Shown: positions 8,050 to 15,347, counted from the first letter of the stretch. The stretch: DNA of 17,169 nt from Synechococcales cyanobacterium PMM_0003 (GCA_949128015.1 CASBRC010000003.1:1-17169); one strand, 5' to 3'. Numbers and translations are program-made. Notes: generated from the letters alone by a model not told the origin.

Positions 8050-8106
8050 CCAAACTTAAAAAGCTGTGGTACACACGCAACGTGTGCCACAGCTTTTCGA
8101 GTTTGG
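8050..8106. repeat. Long interrupted hairpin downstream of doxX
   Basis: Outer arms CCAAACT (8050-8056) and AGTTTGG (8100-8106), then a 2/2 internal loop, then AAAAGCTGTGG (8059-8069) with CCACAGCTTTT (8087-8097), a 2-base bulge, and CACACG/CGTGTG around a CAA loop. It lies 18 bases past the doxX stop on the minus strand and may act as its 3' structure. The middle stem matches the hairpin at 6595-6632, so both are probably copies of one palindromic repeat. Confidence 0.75.
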
Positions 8107-8124
8107 GTTATTTATTACGTCCAC

Positions 8125-8652
8125 CTACTTAGTTGCAGTAAGCCTTACTGAAGGCTCTGTTGATTTGACATCAGCAGAAACAGTCAACCATTTAGTCAAG
8201 GCGTTGGTGATTAACGAATCGATCGCATATTTGCCACCACCGTAAATCACAAAAAAGGCAAAGGATGCGGCATATATCGAAGACAGCTCAATTGACGGAA
8301 TTGAAAAGCCACCGATCAAAATATGATGATAATTTGCCACCATCATCGTTGCAAACAGTCCCAAGGCAGCAGGTCTAGTCAGTAACCCTAAAATTAACAG
8401 TGGCGAAGCAACTACTTCGGTTATCGCCGCGCAGTAAGCAAAGAAGATCGGGAATGGTAGACCGATTGCTTCAACATAGGCTTCAGCAAAGCCAGAAATG
8501 TCGGCTAGTTTATCGAAACCGTTATGGATAATCATTGTCCCAAGCACAACTCTAAGCAAAAGAAGTGCTGATTGGGTCAGTGAGACTGGTGCGGAGTCTG
8601 AACCGAGGATTAGACGAACGATAGATGCTGTGGTGCGAGTTGTGTTGTTCAT
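8125..8652 (-). CDS. DoxX family membrane protein
   Basis: 175 residues, mostly hydrophobic. Four membrane helices are visible at about 26-45, 68-90, 92-108 and 122-140. The first ends in RVVLGTMIIHNGFDKLAD and is followed by the GFA-rich loop; ITEVVASPLLILGLLTRPAAL (about 77-97) is the most typical stretch of the DoxX/DoxD-like family (quinol-oxidase-associated or redox-stress membrane proteins in other bacteria). A charged tail (about 160-175) is probably cytoplasmic. Substrate or partner is not evident and the family name does not establish an oxidase role here. It is transcribed divergently from rseP across a 285-base A/T-rich gap and appears monocistronic. The ATG at 8652 was taken because it gives a short polar N terminus before the first helix. 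Confidence 0.85.
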   Translation of the reverse strand: MNNTTRTTASIVRLILGSDSAPVSLTQSALLLLRVVLGTMIIHNGFDKLADISGFAEAYVEAIGLPFPIFFAYCAAITEVVASPLLILGLLTRPAALGLFATMMVANYHHILIGGFSIPSIELSSIYAASFAFFVIYGGGKYAIDSLITNALTKWLTVSADVKSTEPSVRLTATK

Positions 8653-8755
8653 TTCAGTACATTAATAATCTGATTAATAAAACTTAAAAAATTGCAATAA
8701 TTTGTGACTCATATACACTAATCTTAACATAAGTTTTTGTAATGACCATGTTCCA

Positions 8756-8781
8756 GAAAATTTAAAAAGAAAATTTAAAAA
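8756..8781. repeat. Tandem 13-bp A/T-rich direct repeat in the doxX-rseP divergent spacer
   Basis: GAAAATTTAAAAA occurs twice back to back (8756-8768, 8769-8781) in the 285-base gap between two divergent genes. It could be a curved-DNA or protein-binding element for either promoter, or simple slippage. The rest of the gap shows no ORF; TACAAT at 8901-8906 is a possible -10 for rseP, without a matching -35. Confidence 0.5.
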
Positions 8782-8937
8782 GTACTTGCATGTATCAGAT
8801 TTTGCATTTTTTGTGCTAGATGCTTCGAGAAAAGTCATGGCAATCGTTTACCATTTTCATTGTGCTACGATCGCAAACTAAGCAATCTTTTCGTATTGCA
8901 TACAATATTAAAATTCTAAATTTTTAGAGTAAAGCTT

Positions 8938-10026
8938 ATGTCTGCCTTGCCTGCGATCGCTGTTCTGGCGATTCTGATTTTGGTTCACGAACTTGGTCAC
9001 TTTATGGCTGCTCGTATACAGGGCATTCATGTCAATCGATTTTCGATTGGGTTTGGCCCCGTGCTGTGGAAATATCAAGGCAAGCAAACTGAATACGCAC
9101 TACGGGCCATTCCCCTTGGGGGCTATGTTGGCTTTCCCGATGATGACGAAGAGAGCGATATTCCTAGTGACGATCCTAATTTGATGAAAAATCGTCCGAT
9201 CGGAGATCGGGCGATCGTAATTAGTGCTGGTGTGATTGCCAACTTTGTCTTTGCTTACTTGGTCTTATTAGTAATGACTTTGAGTGTCGGCATTGGTACG
9301 GTCGATCAGGCAGGAGTAAGAATCACAACAATACTTGAGCAAACTTCTCCTGCTGCGGTTGCAGGTTTACAAGCTGGCGATATCGTTTTGTCTGCGAATG
9401 GTACAAAATTTGATACTAGCCTGACCACTCTTGATCGCTTTCAATCTTTGATCGCTAAAAATGCCAATCAAAAGGTTGATTTAGAGGTAATGCGTGAAGG
9501 TAACTTGTTGCAATTACCAATTTTGCCTGATGGCGAGTCTGGAAAAGGTCGAATCGGCGTAAGACTAGACTTTACGGGCAAGCCTCACCGTCGGGCTGTG
9601 CATAACTTAGCTGAAGCCTTTAATAACGCTACTCAAAGTTTTGAGCGCTTAGTGGTGATGACCGCCCAAGGTTTGAAACAACTTGCTACTAATTTTCAAA
9701 ATACGGCGGGTCAACTATCTGGCCCCGTGGCGATCGTGGCGATGGGTTCACAGCTAGTTAAGTCAGATGCAGCAGCGCTATTTGACTTTACGGCGATTAT
9801 TAGTATTAATCTTGCGATCGTGAATATATTGCCTTTACCTGCTCTCGATGGTGGGCAATTAGTATTTTTAGCGATCGAAGCTTTACGCGGTGGCAAGCCA
9901 TTGCCAGAAAATTTACAAAATAATTTGATGCAGGGAGGACTGGTAATTCTGCTTGGTCTAGGGGTAGTGATGATTTTCAAAGATTCATTTAACTTGCTTC
10001 AGCAAAGTGGGTTAAGTCCACTATAA
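8938..10026 (+). CDS. rseP: RIP (site-2) zinc metalloprotease RseP
   Basis: 362 residues. The first membrane helix carries the zinc-binding HELGH motif (17-21, catalytic Glu18); a GFG loop (38-40) and the IPLGGYV stretch (58-64) are typical of the family. A second helix (about 93-117) leads to one PDZ domain (about 125-195), and a C-terminal membrane helix has NILPLPALDGG (296-306), whose Asp304 supplies the third zinc ligand, with a final helix near 333-350. The enzyme cuts membrane-embedded regulators within the bilayer and in other bacteria frees sigma factors from anti-sigma proteins; its substrate here is unknown. Length is normal for single-PDZ cyanobacterial members. The ATG at 8938 puts HELGH 17 residues from the start, as expected, with AGAG about 10 bases upstream. 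No anti-sigma or sigma gene is adjacent. The stop codon overlaps an inverted repeat. Confidence 0.96.
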   Translation: MSALPAIAVLAILILVHELGHFMAARIQGIHVNRFSIGFGPVLWKYQGKQTEYALRAIPLGGYVGFPDDDEESDIPSDDPNLMKNRPIGDRAIVISAGVIANFVFAYLVLLVMTLSVGIGTVDQAGVRITTILEQTSPAAVAGLQAGDIVLSANGTKFDTSLTTLDRFQSLIAKNANQKVDLEVMREGNLLQLPILPDGESGKGRIGVRLDFTGKPHRRAVHNLAEAFNNATQSFERLVVMTAQGLKQLATNFQNTAGQLSGPVAIVAMGSQLVKSDAAALFDFTAIISINLAIVNILPLPALDGGQLVFLAIEALRGGKPLPENLQNNLMQGGLVILLGLGVVMIFKDSFNLLQQSGLSPL

Positions 10027-10187
10027 ATTCTGCATCACGGATTAAACGGATTATTTGATTTCACGGATTTTTATTGAAACAAGCAGGAATAACACTTTGT
10101 GTTATTCCTGCTTGTTTTTTGCGATCGCAAAAAACACCTTAAAAATCCGCGTCATCCCTTAATCCGCCTAATCCGCGATTCAGAATT
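10026..10187. repeat. Imperfect 48-bp inverted repeat surrounding the rseP terminator
   Basis: Left arm 10026-10073 and right arm 10140-10187 match at 38 of 48 positions when one is reverse-complemented (hand count). Each arm carries repeated CGGATTA/CGGATTT units, a pattern I associate with dispersed repeats in several bacterial genomes. The left arm begins at the last base of the rseP stop codon. The 66 bases between the arms hold a terminator and a HIP1-centred palindrome. It may be a mobile or formerly mobile palindromic unit; no target duplication is obvious. Confidence 0.65.
10077..10120 (+). terminator. Intrinsic terminator of rseP
   Basis: A 19-bp perfect stem (10077-10095 with 10099-10117, including the AAA/TTT base) with a TTT loop is followed by a run of T through 10120. 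It lies 50 bases after the rseP stop. The T-run also forms half of the 22-bp perfect palindrome 10114-10135 centred on GCGATCGC. Confidence 0.8.
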
Positions 10188-10281
10188 TTATCAGTATCGG
10201 TATCAATGCAAGTTTTTTGTCAAATTCAAGCATAATAGATAAAGAAATAATAAGTTTTTCGATCAACTCGATACATCACCC

Positions 10282-12081
10282 ATGTCTCTCCCTATCCGTA
10301 ATGTTGCCATCATCGCCCACGTCGATCACGGCAAAACCACTTTAGTTGACGCACTCCTCAGACAGTCAGGCGCTTTTCGTGAAGGTGAAGCCCTTGTCGA
10401 ATGCGTGATGGACTCCAACGACCTAGAGCGTGAGCGCGGTATTACCATCCTTTCAAAAAATACTGCGGTCAAATACAAAGATACTCTGATTAATATTGTC
10501 GATACCCCTGGACACGCCGACTTTGGTGGCGAAGTTGAGCGCGTACTTGGCATGGTCGAGGGTTGTTTGTTGATCGTCGATGCTAACGAAGGTCCGATGC
10601 CCCAAACTCGCTTTGTCTTGAAAAAAGCGCTAGAAAAAGGCTTGCGTCCAATGGTCGTCATCAATAAGATCGATCGCGAATTTGCCGATCCCCATGTAGC
10701 CGTTAGCAAAGTTCTCGATCTTTTCCTCGAACTTGGCGCAGATGATGACCAGTGCGATTTCCCATACCTATTCGCTTCAGGCATGTCTGGCTTTGCCAAA
10801 GAAAAACTAGAAGATGAAGGCGTAGACATGAAGCCTCTATTTGAGGCAGTTTTACACCATGTATCGCCACCCGTTGGTGATCCTGAAAAGCCTTTGCAGT
10901 TGCAAGTTACCACCCTTGACTATTCGGACTATCTAGGTCGGATTGTGATCGGCAAGATCCATAACGGTACGATTACCTCTGGACAGCAAGCGGCGCTAAT
11001 CTCTGAAGATGGCACAATCGTCAAAGGCAAAATCACCAAGCTTTTAGGATTTGACGGTCTAAAAAGAGTGGAAATGCAAAGCTCTTCGGCAGGTAATATT
11101 GTTGCTGTGTCAGGTTTTGCAACTGCCAACATTGGCGAAACCATCACCTGTCCCAACGAGCCTTCGGCTTTGCCAATGATCAAGGTGGATGAGCCAACCT
11201 TGCAGATGACTTTCTGCGTTAACGACTCGCCATTTGTTGGTCAAGAAGGTAAGTTAGTTACGACTCGTCAAGTACGCGATCGCCTAATGCGCGAACTAGA
11301 AACCAACGTCGCATTACGAGTTAAAGAAAACCCAGAATTCCCCGATCGCTTTGCCGTAGCGGGTCGTGGCGAATTACACTTGGGTATCTTGATCGAAACC
11401 ATGCGCCGCGAAGGTTACGAATTCCAAGTTACGCAGCCACAAGTTATTTACCGCGAACTCAATGGCAAACAGTGCGAACCATACGAATGTCTCGTCCTTG
11501 ATGTCCCTGAAGAAGCAGTCGGCGGCTGTATCGAGCGTCTCGGTCAACGTCGTGCCGAAATGGTCGATATGCAAATGTCGAGCAGTGGTCGCTCTCAGTT
11601 AGAGTTTGTAGTTCCTGCCCGTGGCTTAATCGGCTTCCGTGGTGACTTTATGCGTGCAACTCGTGGCGCTGGCATCATGAACCACAGTTTCCTCGATTAC
11701 CGTCCTTCGGCTGGCGAAATTAGCGCCCGTCGTAATGGCGTACTAATCTCCTTTGAAGAAGGCGTAGCCACTGAGTTCTCCTTGAAGAATGCTGAAGATC
11801 GCGGCGTATTCTTTATTAAACCAGGTACTAAGGTTTATAAGGGCATGATCATTGGTGAAAACAATCGTCCTCAAGATATGGAACTGAATGTATGTAAGAG
11901 TAAGCAGCTTACTAACATGCGAGCGGCTGGTGCTGATGATATCGTGCAGTTGCAAGCGCCGATCGAGATGAGTCTCGAACGCGCCTTGGAATACATTGGT
12001 TCCGATGAAATCCTTGAAGTTACGCCAGAGTCAATTCGTTTACGCAAGCTGACTAAGAAATTTGCTGCTGGTAAGCGCTAA
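10282..12081 (+). CDS. typA: Translational GTPase TypA/BipA
   Basis: 599 residues, normal for the family. G-domain motifs in order: P-loop AHVDHGKTT (12-20), switch I RERGIT (50-55), DTPGH (74-78) and NKID (128-131). Domain II beta-barrel (about 205-300), EF-G-like domains III and V, and the TypA-specific C-terminal part (about 480-599; ending in the Lys/Arg-rich RLRKLTKKFAAGKR) follow. TypA binds the ribosome at the EF-G site and helps 50S assembly and growth under cold or other stress; in photosynthetic organisms it is linked to stress tolerance. It is separated from rseP by 255 bases with a terminator, so it has its own promoter; TTGTCA at 10217-10222 is a possible -35 but no good -10 was found. 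The ATG at 10282 starts the usual LPIRNVAIIAHVD beginning. Confidence 0.98.
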   Translation: MSLPIRNVAIIAHVDHGKTTLVDALLRQSGAFREGEALVECVMDSNDLERERGITILSKNTAVKYKDTLINIVDTPGHADFGGEVERVLGMVEGCLLIVDANEGPMPQTRFVLKKALEKGLRPMVVINKIDREFADPHVAVSKVLDLFLELGADDDQCDFPYLFASGMSGFAKEKLEDEGVDMKPLFEAVLHHVSPPVGDPEKPLQLQVTTLDYSDYLGRIVIGKIHNGTITSGQQAALISEDGTIVKGKITKLLGFDGLKRVEMQSSSAGNIVAVSGFATANIGETITCPNEPSALPMIKVDEPTLQMTFCVNDSPFVGQEGKLVTTRQVRDRLMRELETNVALRVKENPEFPDRFAVAGRGELHLGILIETMRREGYEFQVTQPQVIYRELNGKQCEPYECLVLDVPEEAVGGCIERLGQRRAEMVDMQMSSSGRSQLEFVVPARGLIGFRGDFMRATRGAGIMNHSFLDYRPSAGEISARRNGVLISFEEGVATEFSLKNAEDRGVFFIKPGTKVYKGMIIGENNRPQDMELNVCKSKQLTNMRAAGADDIVQLQAPIEMSLERALEYIGSDEILEVTPESIRLRKLTKKFAAGKR

Positions 12082-12098
12082 TTTCTAACGATTTCTCC

Positions 12099-12133
12099 AG
12101 AGTAAAAGGGGCGCTTTGCGCCCCTTTTACTCT
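12099..12133. terminator. Hairpin downstream of typA, possible terminator without U-tract
   Basis: Perfect 16-bp G/C-rich stem (12099-12114 with 12118-12133) with a TTT loop, 17 bases after the typA stop. The run after the right arm is ATGTGC, not T-rich, so if it ends transcription it is not by the classic mechanism. It could equally be a dispersed palindrome that protects the 3' end of the message. Confidence 0.6.
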
Positions 12134-12188
12134 ATGTGCTTATATTTGCTAGACTGTCTTCTAAAGTTTTACGGCTATTTCATTACCT

Positions 12189-12356
12189 ATGCATCAAGTT
12201 GTCCTCGAAATATCTGGAAGTCGAAAAGTGCATGTTATTTCTGAACATGCAACCAAAGAGGACGCTTTGGATAAGTACATCAAGCTTGTAGAGGCAAACA
12301 AGGGTTCGCCAATTACGACTAAAGGAAAATACTCAATTCGCAAAAAGCCAGAATAA
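12189..12356 (+). CDS. Small hypothetical protein, 55 residues
   Basis: ATG at 12189 opens a 55-codon frame ending in TAA at 12354-12356, below the length usually listed. The protein starts MHQVVLEISGSRKVHVISEH and ends YSIRKKPE: two short beta-type stretches (2-9 and 13-18), a charged helix (about 22-36) and a basic tail (KGKYSIRKK). No signal peptide, membrane segment or metal motif. I do not recognise a family. In favour: ATG start, amphipathic composition, position filling the typA to J-domain gap, and two in-frame blocks with normal codon use. Against: no clear Shine-Dalgarno. It lies 63 bases before the J-domain gene on the same strand and could be co-transcribed with it. Confidence 0.5.
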   Translation: MHQVVLEISGSRKVHVISEHATKEDALDKYIKLVEANKGSPITTKGKYSIRKKPE

Positions 12357-12419
12357 TGTCAATAAAATTTGGCATTATTCAATATTGTTAGCCGACTCTT
12401 ATCGTCAAATTTCATCTTC

Positions 12420-13073
12420 ATGCACCTATCCGAATGCTATCGACTCTTGGGAGTTCCCCGCAATGCCACTTTAGATGACATTAAGGTTGCCTATCGTCGT
12501 TTGGCGCGTAAGTATCACCCTGATGTTAACCAGAACGATCCTATGGCAACGGATAAGTTTCGACTGGTGCAGGAAGCGTACAAAATGCTCAAGGATTCTG
12601 ACAAAGAGGATTTGTCTAAGGAGCTATTTGCTAAACATAAAGCTGATGTAGCGCGATCGCAATCTTCACCACCGCCACCGCCTGCTTACAGCAAACCTGC
12701 TGCACCTCATCCCAAAATCAAGATCGAAGTGAAGCAAGTCAATAATCAAGTCGATCCAATTAATAGTGATCCTGAGCTAAAACTCAAATTAGATATGCTG
12801 CGGCGCGTGCAGGATTTGTTAAAGCAAAAAAAATATATTGTTGCGATCGCAGTGGTCGAGGGAATGAGCGAAAGGTTTCCTACTTCACCTGAAGTAATGC
12901 ATTGGAAAGCGGTAACTTATCATCGTCATGCTAGTGAATTAATTTTGGCTGGGAAACTCCGCGAAGCCGAAATCTATCTCAATAAATCCCTAAATACCGA
13001 TCCTAAAAATCGCGAACTTAGTTTTGAAGTGAAGCGTGATTTAGAGAGAGTTCAAAATCTTAAAAAGGGATAA
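12420..13073 (+). CDS. J-domain (DnaJ-like) protein with C-terminal TPR-like region
   Basis: 217 residues from the ATG at 12420. An upstream TTG at 12369 would add 17 residues before the J domain; the ATG is preferred because MHLSECYRLLGV is the ordinary beginning of a J domain. Residues 3-65 form the domain, with HPD at 33-35 in KYHPDVN, the motif that stimulates Hsp70 ATPase. A Ser/Pro-rich linker (about 79-98, five consecutive prolines) leads to a helical part (about 118-213) with repeat pairs resembling TPR units (QDLLKQKKYIVAIAVVEGM, then ASELILAGKLREAEIYLNKSL). It is therefore a specialised co-chaperone that would recruit DnaK to a partner held by the TPR part; it lacks the Gly/Phe and zinc regions of canonical DnaJ. 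Partner unknown. It stands alone, followed by a gap containing an antitoxin relic. Confidence 0.88.
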   Translation: MHLSECYRLLGVPRNATLDDIKVAYRRLARKYHPDVNQNDPMATDKFRLVQEAYKMLKDSDKEDLSKELFAKHKADVARSQSSPPPPPAYSKPAAPHPKIKIEVKQVNNQVDPINSDPELKLKLDMLRRVQDLLKQKKYIVAIAVVEGMSERFPTSPEVMHWKAVTYHRHASELILAGKLREAEIYLNKSLNTDPKNRELSFEVKRDLERVQNLKKG

Positions 13074-13134
13074 TCGCAAGAGAATCGCACTTTAAATTCT
13101 TTAACTTAGCGATCGCTTATCGTTAATATCGATA

Positions 13135-13325
13135 TTAGAATAAACTTGAGAGTAGTCTCAAATCTTTTTCGGAAACTGAAATACTGATAGTACTATTTTG
13201 GGCAAAGGTTGCAGAAGCAATTTTTGGTGCTGCTCTAACTCTTCTTGCCAATTTGCCGATCTAGTCAGTTGATCTGATTCAAAAGCATCTAATATTTCTT
13301 GTTCTTATGGATCTAGTTTATTCAT
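13135..13325 (-). pseudogene. Degraded CopG-type antitoxin gene (relic)
   Basis: On the minus strand an ATG at 13323-13325 begins MNKLDP, then an in-frame TAA (13305-13307, probably once GAA), then EQEILDAFESDQLTRSANW and EELEQHQK. A frame change follows and the next frame reads IASATFAQNSTISISVSEKDLRLL before a stop near 13135. This order matches CopG/BrnA-like antitoxins (acidic EEQEILDAFE start, helix, ATF plus beta-strand, SSKDLRLL). The ribbon-helix-helix end is cut short, so it cannot make a working antitoxin. The partner toxin gene was not found. It sits 83 bases from the Rpn nuclease on the same strand. Identification is by remembered family pattern, so moderate confidence. Confidence 0.65.
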
Positions 13326-13408
13326 GGGTGTCACCTAAGTATTTTTTAGGCATCAGAAATTATTAGGCGATCGCACCAAATTTAAGAAGTCGAGAGGATA
13401 TTTGCTAA

Positions 13409-14275
13409 TTAGGATTTAGGCGATCGCTTTGTTTTTGGAGACTTCGGAGCTTTGGACTCTTTAGCAGAAAGCTTTTGTAGCTTTTGAACTTGCTTTAGAG
13501 TTAATCCAGTAAATTGAGCAACTAAATCTGACGTAACATTAGAACGCAGCATATTTAAAGCAATCTGATTAGTCGCTGTAGCCTCACCCTTAGCTTTGCC
13601 CCTAGCCTCACCTTCAGCCAAGCCTTCAGCTTTGCCTTCAGCCATACCTTCGCTCAAGATATCTTGATAAATTACTGACTCTTTCATGATGTCGCTCCTT
13701 AGTAATCTTTGGATGATTTCCCTGTCTAAGGCTATACCAGATATTATAGCGGTCGAGGCAGCTACACTACTTTGTAATTGCTTATCGGCAATATTTTCAA
13801 TTTGCTTGGCAACCTGTCTTAACGTTTCAACGCGATCGCAAGTTTTCGACAAGGTTGCAAAAGGTAATAGCCCCTGATATTGCTGAAATATTTCTGTTGG
13901 CTGCTCCCATAAACGAATGACATTAAATCTATGGCTCAGCTCTCCTAAGTTAAAAGTCGTTTCATAGACTAGGTTTGATTGGCTGGGAGAAAGATAAATA
14001 ACGACCTGATGGACTTGTCTGTCAGGGAATTTGCGATGCAACCGCAGCCGATAATCCGCCATACGGAAAGGGATATTTTTATTTGGCTCAGTTTGAAACT
14101 CTAAGTGTAGAATAATTTCTGTTGATTCTAGAAATATTACTGAGTCAGCACGGATTGGCTCCACTGAGAGTTCGGATGGTTCGATCTTGGTTAGAGCGAT
14201 CGCTTCTCCTAAGAGCCAACTCGCAAAGTCTGCTGAGAAGTTCTCAGCCAAAAATTTACAGATGTTGTCAATCAT
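13409..14275 (-). CDS. Rpn-type PD-(D/E)XK nuclease family protein (transposase-like, DUF4351-like group)
   Basis: 288 residues. Residues about 1-130 form the PD-(D/E)XK-like domain: Asp44 in RADSVIFL and Glu59-X-Gln61 in LHLEFQ are the likely catalytic residues, followed by the family signature PFRMADYRLRLHRKFPD (about 69-85) and VVIYLSP. Residues 209-232 are a run of EG(K/L/E)A units (EGMAEGKAEGLAEGEARG) that probably forms a flexible or coiled connector, typical of this family. A Lys/Ser-rich tail (about 271-288) is likely nucleic-acid binding. Members related to RpnA/YhgA promote RecA-independent recombination or nick DNA in other bacteria; many cyanobacterial copies have unknown function. 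It lies 83 bases from an antitoxin relic and 123 bases from the divergent miaA. The ATG at 14275 gives the usual short N terminus. Confidence 0.8.
   Translation of the reverse strand: MIDNICKFLAENFSADFASWLLGEAIALTKIEPSELSVEPIRADSVIFLESTEIILHLEFQTEPNKNIPFRMADYRLRLHRKFPDRQVHQVVIYLSPSQSNLVYETTFNLGELSHRFNVIRLWEQPTEIFQQYQGLLPFATLSKTCDRVETLRQVAKQIENIADKQLQSSVAASTAIISGIALDREIIQRLLRSDIMKESVIYQDILSEGMAEGKAEGLAEGEARGKAKGEATATNQIALNMLRSNVTSDLVAQFTGLTLKQVQKLQKLSAKESKAPKSPKTKRSPKS
13580..13651 (-). repeat. Tandem Glu-Gly-x-Ala coding repeat inside the Rpn-type gene
   Basis: About six degenerate 12-base units encode residues 209-232 (EGMAEGKAEG, then LAEGEARG). Such units expand and contract by slippage; length differences among strains are likely. 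Confidence 0.6.
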
Positions 14276-14338
14276 TGCGGAATTTTATCATCTTAGGAGA
14301 ATGTATCATCTAAGAATGATGCTGTATTGCCGTTGGAG

Positions 14339-14360
14339 TCAACTTGTGATCGCAAGTTGA
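14339..14360. repeat. Short hairpin upstream of miaA
   Basis: TCAACTTG (14339-14346) and CAAGTTGA (14353-14360) pair exactly with a 6-base loop, 38 bases before the miaA start and in the divergent gap with the Rpn gene. It could be an operator-like dyad or a leader structure; it is short enough to arise by chance. Confidence 0.4.
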
Positions 14361-14398
14361 TTGTTTGCATATAGCTTTAATTTTATTCTGAGATATCA

Positions 14399-15301
14399 AT
14401 GAATTCTGTCGGCTTAATTGTAATTTTGGGCGCAACTGCAACGGGTAAGACGAGTTTAGCGATCGCACTCGCCAAATATCTCAATTCACCAATTTTGAGC
14501 GCAGATTCGCGGCAAGTTTATCACGGTTTTGATATTGGTACTGCGAAACCGACTTTAGAAGAACGTCAGGGTGTTCCCCATTACTTGATTGATATTATTG
14601 AGCCAGATCAAACTTTGACATTGGCGGATTATCAAGACCAAGCCCAAACTTTAATTGCTAAATTTCATGCTGAAGGAGTTACACCGATTTTAGTCGGAGG
14701 TTCGGGTTTATACATTAAAGCAATTACAGCAGGGCTGAAAATTCCCAGAGTATCGCCACAACCTGAACTGCGATCGCAATTTCAGGAATTAGGACAAAAT
14801 TATTGCTATCAGATTTTGCAACAAGTTGATCCGATGGGTGCGACCAAAATTCATGCCAATGATCAAATTAGAACTTTGCGATCGTTAGAAGTTTTTTATG
14901 TGACGGGACAACCGCTTTCAGTGCAGCAATATGAGCAACCACCCAGTTATCCAATTGTGCAGATTGGCTTGGATTGTGTCGATCTGGATGCTTATCGAAA
15001 ATTAGTTAGCGATCGCACTGAGCAGATGTTAGCCAATGGCTGGCTCGATGAAATTAACGATTTGCAAAAGCGTTATGGTGCAGATTTACCGCTTTTAAAA
15101 ACTCTTGGCTATGGCGAGATGTCCGATTATTTAGCCAATAAGACCGATCTCGAAACTGCCAAATCACTCACCGTAATTCACACCTGCCAATTTGCCAAAC
15201 GTCAACGCACATGGTTTCGTGGTTCTGGAAATGGCAACCTGCCGATTAATTGGTTACCTACGGGCAGTAATTGGGAAAATGCGATCGCGATCATCAAATA
15301 A
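14399..15301 (+). CDS. miaA: tRNA dimethylallyltransferase MiaA
   Basis: 300 residues, normal length. The P-loop GATATGKTSL is at 11-20, the substrate-binding ADSRQVY at 35-41 with the following GTAKP (47-51), the GGSGLYIKA stretch at 100-108, and the C-terminal QFAKRQRTWFR (about 268-278) that contacts tRNA. It transfers a dimethylallyl group from DMAPP to N6 of A37 in tRNAs reading codons beginning with U. Transcribed divergently from the Rpn gene and ended by a bidirectional terminator shared with pilC. The ATG at 14399 starts two residues before the beta-strand leading into the P-loop, as expected; no clear Shine-Dalgarno. Confidence 0.97.
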   Translation: MNSVGLIVILGATATGKTSLAIALAKYLNSPILSADSRQVYHGFDIGTAKPTLEERQGVPHYLIDIIEPDQTLTLADYQDQAQTLIAKFHAEGVTPILVGGSGLYIKAITAGLKIPRVSPQPELRSQFQELGQNYCYQILQQVDPMGATKIHANDQIRTLRSLEVFYVTGQPLSVQQYEQPPSYPIVQIGLDCVDLDAYRKLVSDRTEQMLANGWLDEINDLQKRYGADLPLLKTLGYGEMSDYLANKTDLETAKSLTVIHTCQFAKRQRTWFRGSGNGNLPINWLPTGSNWENAIAIIK

Positions 15302-15330
15302 AAAAAGCGGTGCTTCGCACCGCTTTTTTT
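15300..15330. terminator. Bidirectional intrinsic terminator between miaA and pilC
   Basis: Perfect 14-bp stem (15300-15313 with 15317-15330) with a TTC loop, seven A on the left and seven T on the right, so it works in both directions. The left arm starts within the miaA stop codon; the pilC stop is at 15348. The stem tip GTGCTTCGCAC (15310-15320) is identical to that of the hairpin at 3631-3659. Confidence 0.92.
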
Positions 15331-15347
15331 AAGCCAATAATTTTTGG

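Noticed and set aside
7805..8080. 91-codon minus-strand ORF between the RRM and doxX genes
   Set aside because: It runs through the inverted-repeat element and its flanking hairpin, so its sequence is set by palindromes; no ribosome site or recognisable domain.
10326..10913. 195-codon minus-strand ORF
   Set aside because: Antisense shadow of the typA G-domain, Ser/Pro/Arg-rich as expected for such shadows.
12369..12419. Upstream TTG start extending the J-domain protein by 17 residues
   Set aside because: The added stretch is hydrophobic and not part of the usual J domain; the ATG at 12420 begins the domain directly.
13326..13408. Possible toxin remnant upstream of the antitoxin relic
   Set aside because: Only an 11-codon frame (MPKKYLGDTHE) remains, preceded by stops; too short to support.
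13580..13651. Short tandem units considered as a CRISPR-like array
   Set aside because: Units are about 12 bases, directly adjacent without spacers, and in frame with the Rpn-type protein, so they are coding repeats.
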